Source of the DNA: a virus
Strand: one strand, 5' to 3'
IMG/VR virus record: IMGVR_UViG_3300025577_000031
Coordinates: 1-37,496 of that record
Length of the DNA stretch: 37,496 nt
The first letter of the stretch is position 1; every line of letters starts with the position of its first letter. The notes beneath the pieces are model-generated. The model was not told where the DNA came from and did not search any database. It saw only the letters and a list, made by a program, of their open reading frames with translations. Below are positions 8,303 to 15,347 of this stretch, piece by piece. The translations under genes were made by a program, and so were the position numbers.

Positions 8303-9601
8303 TTAATTATTGTTATTTTGTGTACTTATAATTCTACTTTCTGCATCAATAAAAATTTGTTTCTGCTCTAATATAGTGTTATCAGTATTTAAATCAGCAT
8401 AATTATTAAGTACTGTTTCAACACTATCACCCATCATTTTAGCTACGATATGTACTTGCATTTTCAAGTCATTCATACAATGCATTCCGAAAGTATGCCT
8501 GAGTCTATGAGATGTTAGTGGCTCATCATCTTCAAATTCAATTTCTTTTTCTAACCTTTTTAAGAAATTATTATAATTCATAATATTCCTTTGTTTGATT
8601 TTATTTATATACTTACTATTTAATACATAGGGCTCAAATAAAATAGGCTTCAACTCATCTACTAGTTCCTTAACTTCTTGAGTTAAAAAGATACAGTAAT
8701 CTCCATATTTTTTATCTCCTTCTCCCTTTTGCCGAGTTCCAATCAGTGCAGGACCATTTATTGTTTGTGATACATCTAAACAATCCTCCTTCCCGAATTC
8801 AATAAATGATAACCCAGTATTAGCCTGAATAAGAGCCATGAGTTGATGCATTTTATCTTTAGTATCACTATAATCTAATTTTTTTATCTTAGCTACATAC
8901 TTCCAATCAATAGACTTAGCCAATGCTTTCTTTTTTCTTTCTTTTTTACCTTTTTGTTTTATTATGTCTTTAAACGGATTATTTATTAAATCAGGGATCT
9001 GGTCTAAATGATTCTTTGAGAATAAGTTAAATAAGCTTTTAAGTACTTGAATATATTGATAAATACTAGAATGTTTTAAACCAGAATCCTTTAAGTAGTC
9101 GGCATAATCAGTTACATGAGTTCTAAACATTTGCCTTGGCGCGTTTTTTATAACTGAAAAATTGCTATAAATCGTAGGTTTAGATTTTATAAAATTTGAG
9201 AAAGTCCCAGTAACTATTCTCTTGCCGTATAATGTGTGTTCAGACAAGTTTTTACTATGCTCCAGTGAGTAGTCAAAGACTTCTAAAATAGTGCTTGTGT
9301 ACTGGACAATATCTCCACCATAATAATAATCTAATACCTGATCAATATCATTGAATAAATGACCATCATAGTCCTCTAATTTTCTCTTCATTTCAATGAG
9401 CTTAATATTCTGCTCATGGTATTCATAACCAATCAATCCACCTCTTTGAAAATGGTCAGGATGATTAGCATAAATCTTGGTGGCTATTTGTCTTTGAGTA
9501 CTCCTAAATGTAATGTTAGCATAGATGCCTCTACGGTCAGAATTCTTAGAGGTTTTCTTTAAATAAAATGTTACGTTGATGTTTGTATTTGGTCTTTTCA
9601 T
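8303..9601 (-). CDS. int: Tyrosine-type integrase/recombinase
   Basis: A 432-residue integrase with a SAM-like core-binding domain (about 130-215) and a C-terminal catalytic domain. Visible catalytic residues are HRLRH (365-369) and the nucleophile Tyr401 in NNYADL. The first Arg position reads TGLSFIEF, with Ser instead of Arg, as in many integrases of this phylum, where an Arg a little further on (TRQKG) may serve; the His before the Tyr is replaced by Asp (MMGD, about 392). It would insert phage DNA at an attachment site, probably lying in the repeat-rich 300 bases upstream. It shows that the phage is or was temperate. Confidence 0.85.
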   Translation of the reverse strand: MKRPNTNINVTFYLKKTSKNSDRRGIYANITFRSTQRQIATKIYANHPDHFQRGGLIGYEYHEQNIKLIEMKRKLEDYDGHLFNDIDQVLDYYYGGDIVQYTSTILEVFDYSLEHSKNLSEHTLYGKRIVTGTFSNFIKSKPTIYSNFSVIKNAPRQMFRTHVTDYADYLKDSGLKHSSIYQYIQVLKSLFNLFSKNHLDQIPDLINNPFKDIIKQKGKKERKKKALAKSIDWKYVAKIKKLDYSDTKDKMHQLMALIQANTGLSFIEFGKEDCLDVSQTINGPALIGTRQKGEGDKKYGDYCIFLTQEVKELVDELKPILFEPYVLNSKYINKIKQRNIMNYNNFLKRLEKEIEFEDDEPLTSHRLRHTFGMHCMNDLKMQVHIVAKMMGDSVETVLNNYADLNTDNTILEQKQIFIDAESRIISTQNNNN

Positions 9602-9632
9602 ATTCCTTTTTTATAAGTTTATTTTAGATAAT

Positions 9633-9902
9633 GGACTTCCATACTTCCAGTAGAATTCCATTTAAATACTCGTCTTTTACAAACAAATTGTTAGATTAAG
9701 ACGAGTATTTTGTAAAATTAATTATAATAAAGGATATTATTGAGTAAATAGTACGAAATATTTTGTAATTTATTTCTTATTTGAATAAATTCTACTAAAT
9801 AAATCCTTCATTATTCACTCTAAAGTAGCTTTTTTTACACGAAAAACAAAGAAAGTAAGTGGACTTCCATATTCACGAAAGTAAGTAGAATTCCATATCC
9901 AC
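9633..9902. repeat. Short direct repeats upstream of integrase, candidate attP / arm sites
   Basis: GGACTTCCATA occurs at 9633-9643 and 9861-9871, and GTAGAATTCCAT at 9650-9661 and 9885-9896. On the right side they form a tandem pair of 26-base units (9851-9876 and 9877-9902, 22 of 26 bases alike, each starting GAAAGTAAGT). The two clusters flank about 190 bases of AT-rich DNA with an inverted repeat. This is the arrangement expected for integrase arm-binding sites or regulator operators around an attachment core. The 300-base gap holds no gene. Confidence 0.5.
9664..9710. other. Perfect 13-bp inverted repeat (possible att core or terminator)
   Basis: AAATACTCGTCTT (9664-9676) and AAGACGAGTATTT (9698-9710) are perfectly complementary around 21 bases. 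It lies between the HNH gene and the integrase, inside the direct-repeat region. It could be the integrase core site or a terminator of the operon ending at 9902; the lack of a pure T run directly after the stem slightly favours the first. Confidence 0.45.
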
Positions 9903-10570
9903 TAAATATCCGAGTATGAAACCCCTTGTTTGATGTATGTAACTCTTGATGGACTGCACCCAACCTGCTGTGCGATCTCCCACTGCCGAAGCTTTCCTTC
10001 TGCTAGTAACTTTTTTACTAAAAGTACCTTTTCCTTTGTCATGGTTGTGTTGTAATGATCTAAGCCACTAGTGCTTTTTTTCATAGGCTTTAACACCCAT
10101 TTAAGGTTGTCCATTCTTAGGTCGTGAGGATCTCCATTTATGTGTTCAACATAGTCATAATTTTGAGGATTAGGAACAAAGAGTTGTGCTATTATTGTGT
10201 TTACTCTAAATCTCTGTTTGTCTATCATTATAGTCTCCTTATTAGAGATAAAAGTATACTTCAGTTTGCGACCTTTTATATTGTAGGCATTGCCCATTTT
10301 ATCAAAATAAAATCCAAGAAATTCTTTGATGTCACCAACCTCAGTAATTCTTCTTAATAGCTTTTCGCTACCTTTAGGGATTTTATCTTCACCATCCTTG
10401 AACATTCGTACCACAAGCTTTATATAATCTTCTGATGCTTTGGGACCAGAACGCATGGACTCCATAAACTTCTGCCTCTCTTCTTCGTTTTTCTTCATGA
10501 CATAGAAGAGCGAACTTTCTTCCTCGTTTTTCATTGCGTTCAAATTTAAATCAACTTTTTTAGTTCTCAT
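9902..10570 (-). CDS. HNH homing-type endonuclease with C-terminal HTH
   Basis: A 222-residue protein with three parts: an N-terminal helical region; a NUMOD4/HNH_3-like domain (NAYNIKGRKLKYT, then IIAQLFVPNPQNYDYVEHINGDPHDLRMDNLKWV, about residues 125-160) with the HNH residues in EHINGD and DNLKW; and a C-terminal helix-turn-helix (LRQWEIAQQVGCSPSRVTYI). This is the layout of free-standing phage HNH enzymes that bind DNA through the C-terminal part. It ends at the repeat region beside the integrase. The N-terminal extension, about 80 residues, is not a domain I recognise. Confidence 0.7.
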   Translation of the reverse strand: MRTKKVDLNLNAMKNEEESSLFYVMKKNEEERQKFMESMRSGPKASEDYIKLVVRMFKDGEDKIPKGSEKLLRRITEVGDIKEFLGFYFDKMGNAYNIKGRKLKYTFISNKETIMIDKQRFRVNTIIAQLFVPNPQNYDYVEHINGDPHDLRMDNLKWVLKPMKKSTSGLDHYNTTMTKEKVLLVKKLLAEGKLRQWEIAQQVGCSPSRVTYIKQGVSYSDI

Positions 10571-10769
10571 CTTCCTTTATCTTAAATTTCAAATACTGTT
10601 CAAGTAGTTTGTGAAAATCTCTCTCTTTCAGTTGCTCTATTTCATAATATCCATCACTAGTTCTACTAATCATCTGCCGAAAGTAATTGTAGTGTAACCT
10701 CTCTGCTCTTTCCATTTGATCCTCTAATGTTGTACTGTATCCTAATGCTGATTTAATTAATTCTATCAT
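10560..10769 (-). CDS. Small hypothetical protein (69 aa)
   Basis: Helical, with both charged and aromatic residues (MERAERLHYNYFRQM, about 19-33; LLEQYLKFKIKEDEN at the end). It overlaps the HNH gene by 11 bases and the ribbon-helix-helix candidate upstream by 17, so it lies inside a tightly packed operon. No family recognised. Confidence 0.55.
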   Translation of the reverse strand: MIELIKSALGYSTTLEDQMERAERLHYNYFRQMISRTSDGYYEIEQLKERDFHKLLEQYLKFKIKEDEN

Positions 10770-10911
10770 GATTTTTAGTTTTAGTTAAAAAATTAGTAAG
10801 TGCAGTCATTACTGCATCTTTCATTTGTATCTTATTTGCTTTACAAATTCTTTTTAATTCAGAATGAACAATAAGGTCAATCCCAATAGTCTTTTCGTCT
10901 ACTCTTCTCAT
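10753..10911 (-). CDS. Small ribbon-helix-helix-like DNA-binding protein (52 aa)
   Basis: The ORF overlaps the upstream gene's stop in an ATGA arrangement and the next gene by 17 bases. The sequence RRVDEKTIGIDLIVHSELKR followed by KANKIQMKDAVMTALTNFL has the strand, helix, turn, helix pattern of Arc/MetJ-type proteins, with a basic N-terminus. Such proteins often act as phage excisionases or operators' repressors; beside the integrase block either role would fit. The family call rests on pattern only. Confidence 0.55.
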   Translation of the reverse strand: MRRVDEKTIGIDLIVHSELKRICKANKIQMKDAVMTALTNFLTKTKNHDRIN

Positions 10912-11210
10912 GACCGTGCTATTTTGTTTCTGATTTCTTTTTCCCTAGCTTTTCTATTTATGTAGCTATTCCCTCTGAGGCTTGGGTCTGTCTCTTGTAA
11001 CTTTCTCCTTGCCCTCGTTATGGTGTCTGAGGTAGTGAGATCGAGACTGATGTAAAGTTTACAAAACTCCATAGCTTTTTCTCTGCTCACACCAAACTGA
11101 CATAACTCGTCAATCCAAATATTGGCGGTTAACTTCTTATCATCATCCTTACAATGATTGGCCACCTCTAGGATGGTTTTTACTTTATCTTGAATAGGTA
11201 TCTTTTTCAT
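10908..11210 (-). CDS. Conserved-looking phage hypothetical protein (100 aa)
   Basis: The protein has a helical first half (VKTILEVANHC, IWIDELCQFG) and a basic end with TITRARRKLQETDPSLRGNSY (about 60-80), a pattern I associate with uncharacterised proteins in phages of this phylum. The basic Arg/Lys run suggests nucleic-acid binding. Coupled at both ends by ATGA overlaps (11207-11210 and 10908-10911). Confidence 0.6.
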   Translation of the reverse strand: MKKIPIQDKVKTILEVANHCKDDDKKLTANIWIDELCQFGVSREKAMEFCKLYISLDLTTSDTITRARRKLQETDPSLRGNSYINRKAREKEIRNKIARS

Positions 11211-11413
11211 AGTCTATATCTTGAGATTCTTACTTTTTTTTCTTTTTTGTACAAGGGGCCAAGGTCTAAGTAGGGTTGACCTTCACCAGTTTTCAAGTAC
11301 CATAGCGAGATGCCATATTCCTTTATTAGGGTTCTCATCTCACGGTTATCTAAGACTGGTCTTTCCCTTAATTCTTTTACTTTATTAAGGGGTAACTTTT
11401 TACGTTCACTCAT
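11207..11413 (-). CDS. Small basic hypothetical protein (68 aa)
   Basis: Contains an apparent helix-turn-helix-like core (PLNKVKELRERPVLDNREMR, then EYGISLWYLKTGEGQP). The GISLWYLKTGEG segment resembles the end of XRE-type domains (WLLTGEG), so this may be a truncated regulator. It is the first gene of the block that ends at 9902 and follows a structured element at 11450-11491. Function unknown. Confidence 0.5.
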   Translation of the reverse strand: MSERKKLPLNKVKELRERPVLDNREMRTLIKEYGISLWYLKTGEGQPYLDLGPLYKKEKKVRISRYRL

Positions 11414-11449
11414 ATTTGATTGTTTTAAACTCTGCCAACATTGGCATTG

Positions 11450-11491
11450 GTTCTACTGAGGATCAAACCTCCACGCTCTAGGCGGTAGAAC
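11450..11491 (-). ncRNA. Three-way-junction RNA element, copy 1
   Basis: Read on the minus strand: outer stem GTTCTAC/GTAGAAC (7 bp), hairpin CGC-CTAGA-GCG, linker TG, hairpin GAGG-TTTGAT-CCTC. The outer stem differs in sequence from the other copies but pairs perfectly, which is evidence for a conserved fold. It precedes the gene at 11207-11413. The TTTGAT loop resembles a tRNA T-loop. Confidence 0.5.
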
Positions 11492-11533
11492 TATTAATAC
11501 GGATATTCCATATTATTATTTACTATTAGAGAT

Positions 11534-11557
11534 AAAAAAAAGACTGTATTTGTCTTT
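11534..11557 (-). terminator. Rho-independent terminator of the cassette operon
   Basis: On the minus strand AAAGAC pairs with GTCTTT around a 7-base loop and is followed by a run of T (plus-strand A run 11534-11541). It lies just after the gene at 11562-11846 and would end the leftward accessory operon. Confidence 0.6.
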
Positions 11558-11561
11558 CTTC

Positions 11562-11846
11562 TTAAGCATTGGCTAATACCTCCTTTCTGACTATTTTTAT
11601 ACTCTCCCACTTAGAGGTGTCTCTCACCACCCAACCATCATCATTTATCTTTAGCTGATATACGCTACAGAAAATATCTGACTCATCTGTAATCCAAATA
11701 TTAATGTCGAATTCATCTCCTCTTGGGTTCTTTCTTGTGAACCAATGATCATCTAAATCATACTCTTTTAATTCTAGGATATATTTCATTCCTTGATAGG
11801 TCAGAATCATCTCATCTAAACCATCTATTATTGTTAGTTTATTCAT
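11562..11846 (-). CDS. Hypothetical protein (94 aa)
   Basis: Unrecognised, acidic, strand-rich protein (LTYQGMKYILELKEYDLDD, FCSVYQLKINDDGWVV). It ends with RKEVLANA, related to the KEVSHx ends of neighbouring cassette genes, and its last codons carry a degenerate version of the SD/ATG junction (AAAGAGGTATTAGCCAATG) leading only into a 17-codon ORF. It is the last cassette gene before the terminator at 11534-11557. Confidence 0.55.
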   Translation of the reverse strand: MNKLTIIDGLDEMILTYQGMKYILELKEYDLDDHWFTRKNPRGDEFDINIWITDESDIFCSVYQLKINDDGWVVRDTSKWESIKIVRKEVLANA

Positions 11847-11869
11847 TGTATTTTTAATTTAATTGTCTT

Positions 11870-12190
11870 TTATGTAATGTTTTTCAATTTTGATTTTAAA
11901 TTCCTCAGTATTCCTAGCCTTGGCTTAAGTTGAACCCAATCAAAATCAATACTATCTAATTTTTCTATTTGATCTTTGCTTAATCTGCCCTCTTTATAGG
12001 CAATCCTGTGCTCTTCTTGCCATTGCAATACTGAGATTGTTTCATGTATATCTTGATAAGCCTCTTCTACATCATTGTTTTTTTCTACATTGTTGTATTT
12101 ATTGTACTCTATAGTGAGTTCTATTGCGAATTTTATCAATTCAGCACGGCTATTATTTAACCTTAGATTTATTATTACTTCATTATCCAT
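11870..12190 (-). CDS. Hypothetical protein (106 aa)
   Basis: I place the start at ATG 12190 (MDNEVIINLRL). An upstream in-frame ATG at 12217 would add MNVKLKNRN, but those codons are the repeated leader sequence found before several genes here, so they are more likely a leader. The protein is helical with a short acidic region and QWQEEHRIAYKEGRLSKDQ near the middle. Function unknown; nothing suggests a membrane location. Confidence 0.5.
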   Translation of the reverse strand: MDNEVIINLRLNNSRAELIKFAIELTIEYNKYNNVEKNNDVEEAYQDIHETISVLQWQEEHRIAYKEGRLSKDQIEKLDSIDFDWVQLKPRLGILRNLKSKLKNIT

Positions 12191-12213
12191 ATTTCTATTT
12201 TTTAGTTTAACAT

Positions 12214-12555
12214 TCATTTATTTAGGCAGTCATTTTCATTTGCCAAATCTGTCCACTCAGGCATGAGATCGTAGAAAAAGTCAGTGCAATCATTGGGAGT
12301 TACCTCAGAACCACATCCCCAACAAATGACACCTTCATCTTCTTCATCAAGACAACTAATATCTAGCGATCTGTGAATAAATGTTGTGCCACAAGTACAA
12401 CATTCTACTAGGTTTAGGTTATGGCTTTGCATTTCTTGCTGAAGATCAATCTGCTCCTCCAAGGCCTTTAATTTTAGGCTTACTTCTTGAGCATATGTTT
12501 TCTCAAGCTCTTTTACTTCCTCTTTTAAGCGATGCAATTTCTCTTTATTATCCAT
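12214..12555 (-). CDS. Zinc-ribbon protein with N-terminal coiled coil (113 aa)
   Basis: Residues 1 to about 45 are heptad-like (LHRLKEEVKELEKTYAQE, LKALEEQIDLQQEM); the second half has CCTCG (about 52-56) and CWGCG (about 77-81), forming a likely four-cysteine zinc ribbon, followed by an acidic tail. It would bind nucleic acid or protein. It is the second gene of its cassette and is preceded by a perfect SD, AAGGAGGTGA, seven bases of which overlap the previous gene. It ends with NDCLNK, exactly like the gene at 15632-15814, because both stops merge into the leader repeat. Confidence 0.65.
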   Translation of the reverse strand: MDNKEKLHRLKEEVKELEKTYAQEVSLKLKALEEQIDLQQEMQSHNLNLVECCTCGTTFIHRSLDISCLDEEDEGVICWGCGSEVTPNDCTDFFYDLMPEWTDLANENDCLNK

Positions 12556-12838
12556 TGCTCACCTCCTTATCTATTCGTTTAAGATCATAATTTTCCTCTG
12601 CGAAATGGTTTATACTAAACCATACCTGATCCATCGTACATTCATTTGTCAAAGAACTATATAGTATGTCCCTTGCGGTTTCATCATTGCAATCATACTG
12701 CTCTTGAACATCAGGTAAAGACCAATAAAGATCAACATATGCATCCTCTTTAATCTTTGGTAAATCTTCACCACTTGATTCAATTAACTTTACTAGTTTT
12801 TTAAATTGCTCTTCTGAGCCTTCAATTAACTTTCTCAT
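12548..12838 (-). CDS. Hypothetical acidic protein (96 aa)
   Basis: Unrecognised helical protein (EEQFKKLVKLIESSGEDLP; VQEQYDCNDETARDILYSSL; VWFSINHFAEENYDLKRI). First gene of a cassette: a three-way-junction element and the GTTAAACTAAA leader precede it. Its end, DKEVSNG, is encoded by the perfect SD (12559-12568) and start of the next gene. Acidic and small, like several anti-defence proteins, but there is no direct evidence for that role. Confidence 0.55.
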   Translation of the reverse strand: MRKLIEGSEEQFKKLVKLIESSGEDLPKIKEDAYVDLYWSLPDVQEQYDCNDETARDILYSSLTNECTMDQVWFSINHFAEENYDLKRIDKEVSNG

Positions 12839-12873
12839 TATTCATTTATTTAGTTTAACATTCATTTTAATTG

Positions 12874-12916
12874 CTCCCATTGAGGATCAAACCTCTACGA
12901 TCTCAGTCGATGGGAG
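12874..12916 (-). ncRNA. Three-way-junction RNA element, copy 2
   Basis: Minus strand: outer stem CTCCCAT/ATGGGAG (7 bp), hairpin CGA-CTGAGA-TCG, linker TA, hairpin GAGG-TTTGAT-CCTC. It sits between the operator-rich region at 12959-13057 and the leader of the gene at 12548-12838. Same fold as the copies at 14274, 15283, 16037 and 16738 with changed but compensating pairs. Confidence 0.55.
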
Positions 12917-12958
12917 TATCATGTATTACTTAAATTAGCCTAATACGTTTGTTTTAAT

Positions 12959-13057
12959 AATTGCGCTCATTTTTTATTAATTGCGCCTATTTCTTGTAAC
13001 AAATACACATTCAAATATGTTACAAGATTGGTTTGAAATAGTGCATAGAATTGCACT
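12959..13057 (-). promoter_or_regulatory. Operator-rich control region of the left cassette operon
   Basis: Within about 100 bases there are: two AATTGCGC copies 20 bases apart (12959-12966 and 12979-12986), a 9-bp inverted repeat CTTGTAACA/TGTTACAAG (12993-13001 and 13018-13026), and AGTGCA/TGCACT (13040-13045 and 13052-13057). Two one-mismatch -7 boxes (CATATTTG, TGTATTTG) lie inside the larger inverted repeat, so a protein bound there would cover the promoter. The surrounding 12917-13201 holds no substantial gene. Confidence 0.5.
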
Positions 13058-13086
13058 TTGAGTATAACAATAGGATAAATAATAAA

Positions 13087-13222
13087 CTATTTTATTGTAA
13101 TGTGTATTATAAAGCACTCATTAATGTCTTTTTGATACCTTAATGACTCATTATTCATGCGAACCCCCTTCAAATTCCATTGTCTTTAACTCCTATATTG
13201 ATCATCCATGGCTCACCTCCTT
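13087..13222 (-). other. Collapsed cassette: tiny ORFs behind a perfect SD
   Basis: The perfect SD at 13213-13222 leads into an ORF of only 7 codons (MDDQYRS, from 13209). Then follow a 9-codon ORF (MEFEGGSHE, from 13180), whose end mimics the KEVSHx/SD junction as GAAGGGGGTTCGCATG, and a 23-codon ORF (MNNESLRYQK start, 13158 to 13087). They look like the boundary pieces of cassettes whose genes were lost, or leader peptides. Confidence 0.35.
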
Positions 13223-13600
13223 TATGTTTGGTTTATTCTTCTTTATAATTTCCAGAATTTCAGAATAAGTCTTCTCTCCTTCAATAGGCATTTTATATTT
13301 TGGTTTTTCATCCTCGTAACCGACAATTTGATTTTGTATTAGTTTGTATTTTGTCGACCATTCTTCCATTAACTCTTTATTTTCATCTCTTAATTTCTCT
13401 ACTAGTTCGTTATGTTCCTTAACAACTGCTGACAAGTTGGATTTGTTGACTTCTATTTTTCTAGGGATATCCAATACTTGACGTTGATTCCACCAAAGTT
13501 TAAATCTATCATCGAGTTCACTTTCGAGTTCTTTAGCCATTTTAGGATGTTTTCTGATTAGTAAATCAGCTATTTGCAATCTTGCATTTATATCATTCAT
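13202..13600 (-). CDS. Coiled-coil hypothetical protein (132 aa)
   Basis: A long helical protein with a predicted coiled coil at about residues 55-95 (VNKSNLSAVVKEHNELVEKL, RDENKELMEEW) and a WWNQRQ segment before it. It ends with NIKEVSHG, the shared cassette terminus. The ATG at 13600 overlaps the previous gene's TGA (ATGA). It may mediate oligomerisation; function unknown. Confidence 0.6.
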   Translation of the reverse strand: MNDINARLQIADLLIRKHPKMAKELESELDDRFKLWWNQRQVLDIPRKIEVNKSNLSAVVKEHNELVEKLRDENKELMEEWSTKYKLIQNQIVGYEDEKPKYKMPIEGEKTYSEILEIIKKNKPNIKEVSHG

Positions 13601-13842
13601 TGTTTTAATTGTTTAGGTTTGTTATAATATTCTTTTGTCTTTAATTCCTCTTTAGTCTCATTGATAATTGCTTGAGTTTTAGGATTATTCTTATGAGTTT
13701 CATCCTCATATAAAACCTCAAGGTTATGTATATTAATCTTAGCTATCACCTTGCTTTTCTCATTATTGTCTTCTGTTTCCCAATAATCGACATAGAGTAA
13801 ACCTTCATCTTCATCTATATATCCTATACAATATTCAGACAT
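13597..13842 (-). CDS. Hypothetical acidic protein (81 aa)
   Basis: Strand-rich N-terminal half (EYCIGYIDEDEGLLYVDYWE, KSKVIAKINIHNLEVLYED) and a charged helical end. Its start ATG at 13842 is preceded by the perfect SD at 13846-13855, which lies inside the 3' end of the upstream gene. It is thus the second gene of its cassette. Function unknown. Confidence 0.6.
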   Translation of the reverse strand: MSEYCIGYIDEDEGLLYVDYWETEDNNEKSKVIAKINIHNLEVLYEDETHKNNPKTQAIINETKEELKTKEYYNKPKQLKQ

Positions 13843-14239
13843 GGCTCACCTCCTTCTTTAAATACATAGCATCTAAATCTATATCAGTCAGCGTTTCACC
13901 ATGAATAAACCTTGAGATATCAACTACTACATGGTCATCGCTATACTCTTCAGCATCCTCCTCTGATCCAAAAACAATATTCTTGTAAATACCATCTTCA
14001 TCTACTAGTCCATAATAATCAGTGATGTTGGTTGACACATAAGAATCCAACTCATCTTCTTGGTCATCTGTAGTACCATCCTCATGTTCGATTACTGGGA
14101 ATTTATTGTAGATAAAACTCATGCCATCAGACCAATCTTTAAACTCGTGATCTGTGAAATAATGTATTCCATCATAGTATCCTTCAATGATGAACTTGTG
14201 CTTCACGTTTTCGTGAAATCTTAATTTTTCAAAATCCAT
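13835..14239 (-). CDS. Strongly acidic hypothetical protein (134 aa)
   Basis: Rich in Asp and Glu, with few basic residues after the first 15 (GTTDDQEDELDSY, SEEDAEEYSDDHVVVDI). That composition is seen in DNA-mimic anti-restriction proteins, but no family is recognised, so this is only a suggestion. It is the first gene of a cassette, preceded by a structured element (14274-14315) and the leader repeat, and ends with KKEVSHV through the SD of the next gene. Confidence 0.6.
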   Translation of the reverse strand: MDFEKLRFHENVKHKFIIEGYYDGIHYFTDHEFKDWSDGMSFIYNKFPVIEHEDGTTDDQEDELDSYVSTNITDYYGLVDEDGIYKNIVFGSEEDAEEYSDDHVVVDISRFIHGETLTDIDLDAMYLKKEVSHV

Positions 14240-14273
14240 ATTTATTTATTTAGTTTAACCATTTATTTAATTG

Positions 14274-14315
14274 CCCTTACTAGCTATTAAAAGCTCACGA
14301 TCTAGTCGGTAAGGG
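14274..14315 (-). ncRNA. Three-way-junction RNA element, copy 3
   Basis: Minus strand: outer stem CCCTTAC/GTAAGGG (7 bp), hairpin CGA-CTAGA-TCG, linker TG, hairpin AGCT-TTTAAT-AGCT. The outer and third stems have sequences unlike any other copy yet pair perfectly, the best compensation evidence in the set. It begins 6 bases after the stop of the 51-aa gene and ends 35 bases before the next start. Confidence 0.6.
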
Positions 14316-14321
14316 TATCTA

Positions 14322-14477
14322 TTAGGCTGACTCCAGGATAAGCTGTATAAGCTCATCTATGGTACCTCCGCTTTCTATCCATTCTTTTTGATCTGTCACG
14401 GATAGCGTTTCTATGATAGGGACATAATTGCCTTCAAACTCAAAGGTTCCTATTTGGATCTTGATAGCTTTATGCAT
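14322..14477 (-). CDS. Small hypothetical protein (51 aa)
   Basis: A complete ORF, from MHKAIKIQIG to ELIQLILESA. It is preceded by AAGGAGGTGC (14481-14490), a nine-of-ten match to the strong cassette SD, placed inside the 3' end of the upstream gene (NKEVQNA). The overlap and SD strongly support translation. The sequence is strand-rich at the start and ends in a helix (GTIDELIQLILE). Function unknown. Confidence 0.65.
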   Translation of the reverse strand: MHKAIKIQIGTFEFEGNYVPIIETLSVTDQKEWIESGGTIDELIQLILESA

Positions 14478-14790
14478 TTTGCACCTCCTTATTTATGTGT
14501 TTTAGAATGTAGCTATACTCTATGGGGTTGTACTTTTTAATGATCTCTAATGCCTTTATATGATATGGCTTATTCCCATTCCACACGATATCCCATGCAT
14601 CTTCTTCGTTCTGTAAATGGACTTCACAGTCATCTTCATTATCGTATTTGCCGATTTGTAAAAATCCATTATCAGAGCCGTAGCATTCCCATATAGTCCA
14701 ACCTTCTTTCCATGCGGAATTATTGTTAGATTCGCTCCAATCATAATCTTTGACTTCCTTGAAGGGGTCTACTTTCTTTTGATCAAGCAT
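14470..14790 (-). CDS. Hypothetical acidic, Trp-rich protein (106 aa)
   Basis: Rich in Trp, Asp and Asn (YDWSESNNNSAWKEGWTIWE; EDAWDIVWNGNKPYH). No motif recognised. The perfect SD at 14794-14803 sits 4 bases before the ATG (counting from its end) and within the upstream gene. It ends with NKEVQNA, a cassette terminus carrying the next SD. Confidence 0.6.
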   Translation of the reverse strand: MLDQKKVDPFKEVKDYDWSESNNNSAWKEGWTIWECYGSDNGFLQIGKYDNEDDCEVHLQNEEDAWDIVWNGNKPYHIKALEIIKKYNPIEYSYILKHINKEVQNA

Positions 14791-15247
14791 GGCTCACCTC
14801 CTTCTCTCTATGACTTCCACACACAAGACATTTATCTTCAAAATAGTCCGCAGATGGGGTATCTGCCTCGCATGGTTTGCAATAAGCATATTTATAGCCT
14901 AGTTTATTTCCTAGTTCATAGATAAAACTAGTGCCATGGGTGTCTTCTAAATAATCGCATAATCTGTAAACTTCATCTTCGCAAAGATGTTCTTTACAAT
15001 AGTCTACCATCTCATTAAATGATAGACTCAGGAAGCCCTCTTTCCAATTCAGATTAGGTGGTATAATAAATTTATCAGCATGACTCGTCTCCTTATTTTC
15101 TATTACTTCATACATATCCACTTGATTATAATCATACTCTTCAAGGGCTATTTCAACTGCTAATTTTTCCGCATCTTTCTTATTGGTTGCCTCCACATAG
15201 TAGGAGGGATAAACGGTCTTTTTTAATACTACTTTAAACTCTTTCAT
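14783..15247 (-). CDS. DpnD/PcfM-like domain protein with zinc knuckles (154 aa)
   Basis: I start it at MKEFKVVLKK (15247); the longer ORF up to 15295 only adds the leader repeat and part of the structured element. Residues 1-50 (MKEFKVVLKKTVYPSYYVEA, then a DAEKLAVEIALEE helix and MYEVIE) match the fold pattern of the small DpnD/PcfM family and are paralogous to the gene at 15807-16001. The rest has a helical segment and a Cys-rich end (CKPCEAD, CLVCGSH), a likely zinc site. It ends with KEVSHA. Function of the family is unknown. Confidence 0.6.
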   Translation of the reverse strand: MKEFKVVLKKTVYPSYYVEATNKKDAEKLAVEIALEEYDYNQVDMYEVIENKETSHADKFIIPPNLNWKEGFLSLSFNEMVDYCKEHLCEDEVYRLCDYLEDTHGTSFIYELGNKLGYKYAYCKPCEADTPSADYFEDKCLVCGSHREKEVSHA

Positions 15248-15282
15248 TATTTCTACTTTTAGTTTAACATTCATTTTAATTG

Positions 15283-15323
15283 CTCCCATTCGCAATCAAA
15301 TGCCACGCTCAGGGCGATGGGAG
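15283..15323 (-). ncRNA. Three-way-junction RNA element, copy 4
   Basis: Minus strand: outer stem CTCCCAT/ATGGGAG, hairpin CGC-CCTGA-GCG, linker TG, hairpin GCA-TTTGAT-TGC followed by GA. The third stem differs from copies 2 and 5 by paired changes. It precedes the leader of the gene at 14783-15247. Confidence 0.55.
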
Positions 15324-15347
15324 TATTGCATCATGTTGTGTATGGCA

